Shown: positions 60,431-64,000 of the stretch, piece after piece
Numbering within the stretch: the first letter of the stretch is position 1
Layout of the letters: each line of letters opens with the position of its first letter
NCBI GenBank assembly: GCA_963775085.1
Contig: CAVZHO010000019.1
Location: forward strand, 62,001 to 126,000
From: JAAFIP01 sp963775085
GTDB taxonomy: Bacteria > Pseudomonadota > Gammaproteobacteria > Burkholderiales > Burkholderiaceae_C
Length of the DNA: 64,000 nt
Direction: 5' to 3'
Position numbers and translations under genes: made by a program
The notes under the pieces: model-generated
What the model was told of the DNA's origin: nothing
Database searches by the model: none
What the model saw: only the letters and a program-made list of their open reading frames with translations

Positions 60431-60880
60431 ATGGCAACCGTTCGTCAAAGCTTGCGCCGGCGTGATGCCGCGCTGGGCTTGGCAGCGGGCATGGTGTGGC
60501 TGGCCCACGGCCCCGCCGCATGGGCACAAGACCCGCCACCCCTGGTGCCCGAGCGCCGCTGGATGGACAGCGCGGAGTTGATGCTGCGCCTGGCCCAGTC
60601 GTGGGGTGACCAACCCTATGGGGCCGTATTGGTAGCCAACGGGGCCCTCATTGGCCTGGGCCCCAGCCGGGTCGTGCAGCAAAGCGACCCCACCGCCCAC
60701 GCCGAGCGTGAGGCCATCCGCGATGCCCAGCGGCGTCTTGGCCGCACCCGCCTGGATGGCAGCGTGCTGTACGCAACGTCGCGCCGCTGCCGCCTATGCG
60801 AGGCGGCCGCTGCCCAGGCCCACGTGGCCCGCATGTTTGTAGGGCAGGCCATGGAAGATGCCGGAGCGCCCAAGCCCTAA
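60431..60880 (+). CDS. Exported cytidine-deaminase-fold protein
   Basis: 149 residues from ATG 60431 behind AGGAGAGCC (alternative ATG 60410). A signal-like N-terminus (RRRDAALGLAAGMVWLAHGP, with Tat-like RRRDAA and cleavage after AWA). Zinc motif HAE (His90-Ala91-Glu92, in THAEREAI context PTAHAEREAI) and CRLC (Cys120-Cys123) in place of PCxxC; Pro is replaced by Arg. An exported deaminase would be unusual. Substrate unknown. Confidence 0.75.
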   Translation: MATVRQSLRRRDAALGLAAGMVWLAHGPAAWAQDPPPLVPERRWMDSAELMLRLAQSWGDQPYGAVLVANGALIGLGPSRVVQQSDPTAHAEREAIRDAQRRLGRTRLDGSVLYATSRRCRLCEAAAAQAHVARMFVGQAMEDAGAPKP

Positions 60881-60912
60881 AATACGCAGCTTAGGCCACC
60901 CGGCCCAGCCCA

Positions 60913-61263
60913 ATGACCACTGCGATGACCGATCCCTCTCCCATCCACGTACCATTTAGCGAATTCCGCTCCGACCTGCCCACCGGGCGCCTGCGCGTGA
61001 TCGTCAACCCCGAGCGGGCGCAAAAATACGTCAAGCACCGGCTGTTTGTGGTGGGCATTGCGCTGCCGCTGCTGGGCCTGGGCGCGGCGCTGGCGCTGTC
61101 GGGCTACCTGTGGGCGGGCCTGCCGATGGTGCTGCTGGGGTTTTTATTGCCCCGCGTGGTCAAGGCCCACGCCCCCAGAATCTTGCTGCACCTGGCGCAG
61201 CAGGATGCCAAAACCTACCAGGAAGCCATCGACTTTGAAATTCTGGAAGTGCGCTTGGCCTGA
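60913..61263 (+). CDS. Small membrane protein of unknown function
   Basis: 116 residues from ATG 60913 (alternative ATG 60925). Two closely spaced hydrophobic segments (LFVVGIALPLLGLGAALALS at ~44-63 and YLWAGLPMVLLGFLLPRVV at ~65-83). N-terminus (SEFRSDLPTGRLRVIVNPER) and C-terminus (HLAQQDAKTYQEAIDFEILE) are soluble. No known family recognised. It follows the deaminase-like gene by 32 bp and precedes a terminator shared with tRNA-Ser. Confidence 0.75.
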   Translation: MTTAMTDPSPIHVPFSEFRSDLPTGRLRVIVNPERAQKYVKHRLFVVGIALPLLGLGAALALSGYLWAGLPMVLLGFLLPRVVKAHAPRILLHLAQQDAKTYQEAIDFEILEVRLA

Positions 61264-61299
61264 GTAATACGATGGGGCAGAGCGTCTGACCCAAACAAA

Positions 61300-61329
61300 A
61301 AGCCCTGAATTCGTAAAAATTCAGGGCTT
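61300..61329 (-). terminator. Rho-independent terminator of tRNA-Ser
   Basis: AAGCCCTGAATT ... AATTCAGGGCTT hairpin with a 7-nt loop; the T-run is on the minus strand (A-run at 61296-61300 on plus). Confidence 0.8.
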
Positions 61330-61335
61330 GTGTTG

Positions 61336-61426
<91 letters not shown>

Positions 61427-61502
61427 TATGCTGCGTATTGTAGCGCAGACCGCAGCGCGGTTCGCTGCGGGTACACCGGTCAAGACACTATTCGCTCAGT
61501 TT

Positions 61503-61543
61503 TTGATAGCTGCTTACGTCCAGGGGGAAGGGACTACAGGGGT
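61503..61543 (-). repeat. Interspersed 45-bp repeat, copy R14
   Basis: On the minus strand CTGTAGTCCCTTCCCCCTGG then ACGTAAGCAGCTATCAAAA. Intergenic next to tRNA-Ser. Confidence 0.85.
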
Positions 61544-61556
61544 AAATCAAGGTAAA

Positions 61557-61910
61557 TCATGCCGACTTGGGCGGGTCGTGCTCAGCGCTGGAAGCGGCAA
61601 GCGCCTCGCGTTCGGTGACGGCGGGATGTACGTAGACGCGGTGGCCGTCCTTGGCTTGTACCTCGACATAGGCGCTGGCATGGCCCGCCTTGGCGACCAC
61701 GTCCAGCTGGGCGATCAGCTCGGCCAGGTGCACGCTGGTGGCTGTGGCTGGGTCCGCACCCACCTTGCAGTCAAAGTCCCAAAAGTCCACGCCCTTGGGC
61801 AGGCTTACTTTGCGGCAACGCTTGATGTAGTTGCGGATGTCGTGCTTGACGGCTTCGAGCACGCGGTCGGGGTTTTTGCCCTCGACGATGAGGGGATAGG
61901 TTTTTTTCAT
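61557..61910 (-). CDS. DUF6172-family protein
   Basis: 117 residues from ATG 61910 (MKKTYPLIVEGKNPDRVLEA). Conserved VKHDIRNYIKRCRKVSLPKG and VDFWDFDCKVGADPATATSV match the DUF6172 family (recalled). No known catalytic motif. Small soluble protein, role unknown. Repeat R15 lies just upstream of its start and R14 just downstream of its stop. Confidence 0.75.
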   Translation of the reverse strand: MKKTYPLIVEGKNPDRVLEAVKHDIRNYIKRCRKVSLPKGVDFWDFDCKVGADPATATSVHLAELIAQLDVVAKAGHASAYVEVQAKDGHRVYVHPAVTEREALAASSAEHDPPKSA

Positions 61911-61924
61911 AAGATAACGTTTGT

Positions 61925-61972
61925 TGCTATATATTTAATAGCTGTAAATGACCGTCTGACAAGGACTACTGC
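61925..61972 (-). repeat. Interspersed 45-bp repeat, copy R15
   Basis: On the minus strand AGTAGTCCTTGTCAGACGG then TCATTTACAGCTATTAAATATATAGC. Diverged in the middle. It lies 15 bp upstream of the DUF6172 gene. Confidence 0.7.
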
Positions 61973-61997
61973 TTGGTTTTATGGATAAACGGTGCAT

Positions 61998-62381
61998 TCA
62001 GGGCTGTGCGCCCGCCGTACCGGCGCTGTAGGCATGTTTACGCAGATCATCGAGGCTGACATACTCCAGGGCTTTTTCGTGGGTGGACTCCAGCACCACG
62101 GGCGGGGCCACACCCGCCGCCAGCGCCTGCGCCCAGCGGCTGGCGCACAGGCACCATCGGTTGCCAGGCTGCAGGCCCGCAAAGCGGTACTCGGGGCGCG
62201 GGGTCATCAGGTCGTTGCCGCGCTCCATCGAGAACACCAAAAACGCCTGCGTGGCCCGAATGCACACCAGGTGCGAGCCCGCATCGGTCTCATCGGTGTT
62301 GCAGCAGCCATCCCGAAAGTAGCCGGTCAGCGGATCGTAGGAGCAGGGCACCAGGGGGGTGCCTAAGACGTTATTGGGCAT
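61998..62381 (-). CDS. DUF2237-family protein
   Basis: 127 residues from ATG 62381 (MPNNVLGTPLVPCSYDPLTG). Signature region: LVPCSYDPLTGYFRDGCCNT, GSHLVCIRATQAFLVFSMER, and GNRWCLCASRWAQAL. The conserved cysteines suggest metal or redox chemistry, but the family's function is not known. Ordinary stand-alone gene. Confidence 0.9.
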   Translation of the reverse strand: MPNNVLGTPLVPCSYDPLTGYFRDGCCNTDETDAGSHLVCIRATQAFLVFSMERGNDLMTPRPEYRFAGLQPGNRWCLCASRWAQALAAGVAPPVVLESTHEKALEYVSLDDLRKHAYSAGTAGAQP

Positions 62382-62439
62382 GGCGTGGCAATCGGTTTCT
62401 GAGGGGTTTCGACTAGCTCAACGTGAACACTGTGGAGTG

Positions 62440-63357
62440 TCAGCTTTTGGCCTGCTGGGCCTGCACCATTTTCATGGCCGAACCGATCAGGGTACTGACC
62501 TGCGTCATGTCGCTGGGCACAATCAGGGTGGTGGCGGCCTCGGCGGCGACCTTGCTGTAGGCTTCGATGGCGCGCTCGGCCACCTTGAGCTGCACCGCCT
62601 GCTCACCACCGGGCTGGCGGATGGCGGCGGCGATACGCTCGATAGCACCGGCGGTGGCATCGGCTACCGCGGTGATGGACGCGGCCTGGCCTTGCGCATT
62701 GTTGATCACCGCCTGCTTTTCGCCCTCAGAGCGGGCAATAAAGGCCTCGCGCTCGCCGGTGGCGATGTTGATCTGCTCCTGGCGGCGGCCCTCCGAGGCC
62801 GCAATCAGCGCGCGCTTGCCGCGCTCGGCGGTAATCTGCGCCTGCATGGCGTGCAAAATTTCTTTCGGCGGGGTCAGGTCTTTGATTTCGTAGCGCAGCA
62901 CCTTCACGCCCCAGTTCAGCGCCGCCTCGTCAATGGCAGCCACCACCTGGGCGTTGATGATGTCACGCTCTTCAAAGGTTTTGTCCAGCTCCAGCTTGCC
63001 GATCACGCTGCGCAGCGAGGTTTGCGCCAGTTGGCTGATGGCGACGATGTAATTGCTGGAGCCGTAGCTTGCGCGCTGCGCGTCCGTCACCTGAAAATAC
63101 AAAATGCCATCTACCTGCAGTTGCGTGTTGTCGCGTGTGATGCAGACCTGGCTGGCGATATCCAATGGGATTTCTTTCAGGCTGTGTTTGTAGGCGACTT
63201 TGTCGATAAACGGCACCACAATGCTCAGGCCAGGCGTGAGCGTGCCATGGTATTTGCCCAGGCGCTCCAGCACCCAGGCGTTTTGCTGGGGCACCACCTT
63301 GACGGCTTGCGTAATAAACACCACGGCCAGGACCAATAAAACCATTGCAACTTCCAT
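62440..63357 (-). CDS. SPFH-domain (stomatin/QmcA-like) membrane protein
   Basis: 305 residues from ATG 63357 (MEVAMVLLVLAVVFITQAVK). One N-terminal membrane helix, then the SPFH/Band-7 domain (VVPQQNAWVLERLGKYHGTL, PGLSIVVPFIDKVAYKHSL) with a C-terminal coiled coil (ERGKRALIAASEGRRQEQIN). QmcA-like proteins form oligomeric rings in the inner membrane, often with FtsH or NfeD partners. The NfeD gene lies 58 bp upstream on the same strand, the usual pair. Confidence 0.94.
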   Translation of the reverse strand: MEVAMVLLVLAVVFITQAVKVVPQQNAWVLERLGKYHGTLTPGLSIVVPFIDKVAYKHSLKEIPLDIASQVCITRDNTQLQVDGILYFQVTDAQRASYGSSNYIVAISQLAQTSLRSVIGKLELDKTFEERDIINAQVVAAIDEAALNWGVKVLRYEIKDLTPPKEILHAMQAQITAERGKRALIAASEGRRQEQINIATGEREAFIARSEGEKQAVINNAQGQAASITAVADATAGAIERIAAAIRQPGGEQAVQLKVAERAIEAYSKVAAEAATTLIVPSDMTQVSTLIGSAMKMVQAQQAKS

Positions 63358-63414
63358 ATTTTTCTCCGTTATTGAAATACCATTAAACCACTCGTACCCC
63401 GCCAGCCTCGCTGG

Positions 63415-63840
63415 TCACGCGGGCTCAACGACCAGTTTGCTGCCGTTCACTTCCTTCACACGGTAGCTACCCGCTGTGTGCGCCACGCCCGGTGCGGCCA
63501 CCACCGCCCATTGCGCTCCCCGGTACTTCACGACGGCACTGCCGTCCGCGTTCCAGGCGTTCACCTGCACGGTAGCGCCGATGTCCTGGTTGACATCGCT
63601 ATTGGCCTGCGCTTTGGCGGCACCCGGTTGTTTGACCTTGTAAAAATGCCAGGCCAGCGTGGCACCGCCGCCCACCAAAGCGGCCGCAATGGTTTGTGCA
63701 CTGGTGCCCATGCCGAGGTAGCTTGCCAGTGCGCCAGCAGCCAGCCCCAGCGAGATCATCAGTAAATAAAAAGTACCCGTCATCAGCTCGGCAATCACCA
63801 CCAAGCCGGTCAAAGTCCACCAAATTGTCGATTGCTCCAT
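63415..63840 (-). CDS. NfeD-like membrane protein
   Basis: 141 residues from ATG 63840, with GGAGG six nt upstream; the earlier ATG at 63846 sits directly on the ribosome site. Membrane segments WTLTGLVVIAELMTGTFYLL and LGLAAGALASYLGMG and TIAAALVGGGATLAWHFYKV, then an OB-fold domain (GATVQVNAWNADGSAVVKYR). Usual partner of the stomatin-like gene, which it precedes by 58 bp. Confidence 0.9.
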   Translation of the reverse strand: MEQSTIWWTLTGLVVIAELMTGTFYLLMISLGLAAGALASYLGMGTSAQTIAAALVGGGATLAWHFYKVKQPGAAKAQANSDVNQDIGATVQVNAWNADGSAVVKYRGAQWAVVAAPGVAHTAGSYRVKEVNGSKLVVEPA

Positions 63841-64000
63841 CCGCATCCTCCGTTTGTCAGTGATGCACCACATTTTGGGGCAAAACCCTGGTGTTACAAG
63901 CCCTTGGGCGCAGAATATCCTTACACTTCGCACATCAGTCGCTCAGGGCGCATCCTGTCGAAGCCCTCTCACCTTTCCACGCCGCCCTTCGACAGGCTCA

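Noticed and set aside
61428..61988. Plus-strand open frame containing LIAAYVQGEGTTGVNQ
   Set aside because: It is the opposite strand of the DUF6172 gene plus repeats R14 and R15; no start signal and no family.
63940..64000. TTCGACAGGCTCA-type motif at the window end (and a weak match near 62408)
   Set aside because: Common short repeat of proteobacterial genomes; too incomplete here to define.

Overview
The window looks like a chromosomal segment of a betaproteobacterium of the family Comamonadaceae (Rhodoferax/Polaromonas/Acidovorax type). The evidence is the protein sequences, the high GC content, a TTG-started ftsH behind rlmE, and the order pth / rplY / prs / tRNA-Gln / ispE / lolB / TPR protein / mutM. 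The genus assignment is inference; no database was searched.

Layout. 0-6.3 kb: prlC (cut by the window edge), yhbY, rlmE, ftsH, coaD, a 4Fe-4S ferredoxin and pth. 6.3-14.3 kb: an accessory island splitting the usual pth-rplY neighbourhood. It holds a class III cyclase-TPR gene, a PAP2/vanadium-haloperoxidase-like gene with a 12-bp tandem repeat, a subtilase, a decayed AbiEii-type toxin carrying a MITE, and Crp and LuxR regulators. 14.3-29.2 kb: core genes rplY, prs, tRNA-Gln, ispE, lolB, TPR protein, mutM, dynamin-like GTPase, mutY, rapZ, recN, nadK, an IclR regulator, hrcA and tRNA-Arg. 29.3-37 kb: a type I secretion operon (repetitive 989-aa surface protein, TolC, ABC transporter, HlyD). 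37-44 kb: remnants of a second type I system (TolC fragment, 5'-truncated ABC transporter) around a GNAT gene and three cargo or accessory genes, plus a GSU2403-type nucleotidyltransferase. 44.3-64 kb: dnaB interrupted by an intein, a VapBC-like pair, tRNA-Gly, a frameshifted DsrE gene, an Mrr-like membrane protein, parE, a GNAT gene, a lytic transglycosylase, parC, a beta-helix protein, a methyltransferase, sodB and small conserved genes, tRNA-Ser, and a stomatin/NfeD pair.

Two repeat families run through the window. The first is an interspersed repeat of about 45 bp (core GGACGTAAGCAGCTAT), with 15 copies recognised by eye. Many copies lie in frame inside genes: rlmE, recN and parC, the ferredoxin C-terminus, the start of a lytic transglycosylase, the tails of two putative secreted proteins, and the hydrophobic core and cleavage site of two signal peptides (the LolB lipobox and the DsrE leader). 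None lies in the 6.3-14.3 kb island, which fits later acquisition. The second family is three palindromic intergenic elements that begin GGTAACGC or close variants of it and consist of A-runs separated by CGC.

The strongest candidates for something new are the repeat that supplies protein segments including export signals, the cyclase / haloperoxidase-like / subtilase module, and the repeat-built C-terminal tail shared by two proteins of the decayed type I cluster. The DnaB intein carries the class 3 (W-C-T) signature and an Ala at position 1. Two probable single-base frameshifts (ftsH tail, dsrE) may be real or sequencing errors.
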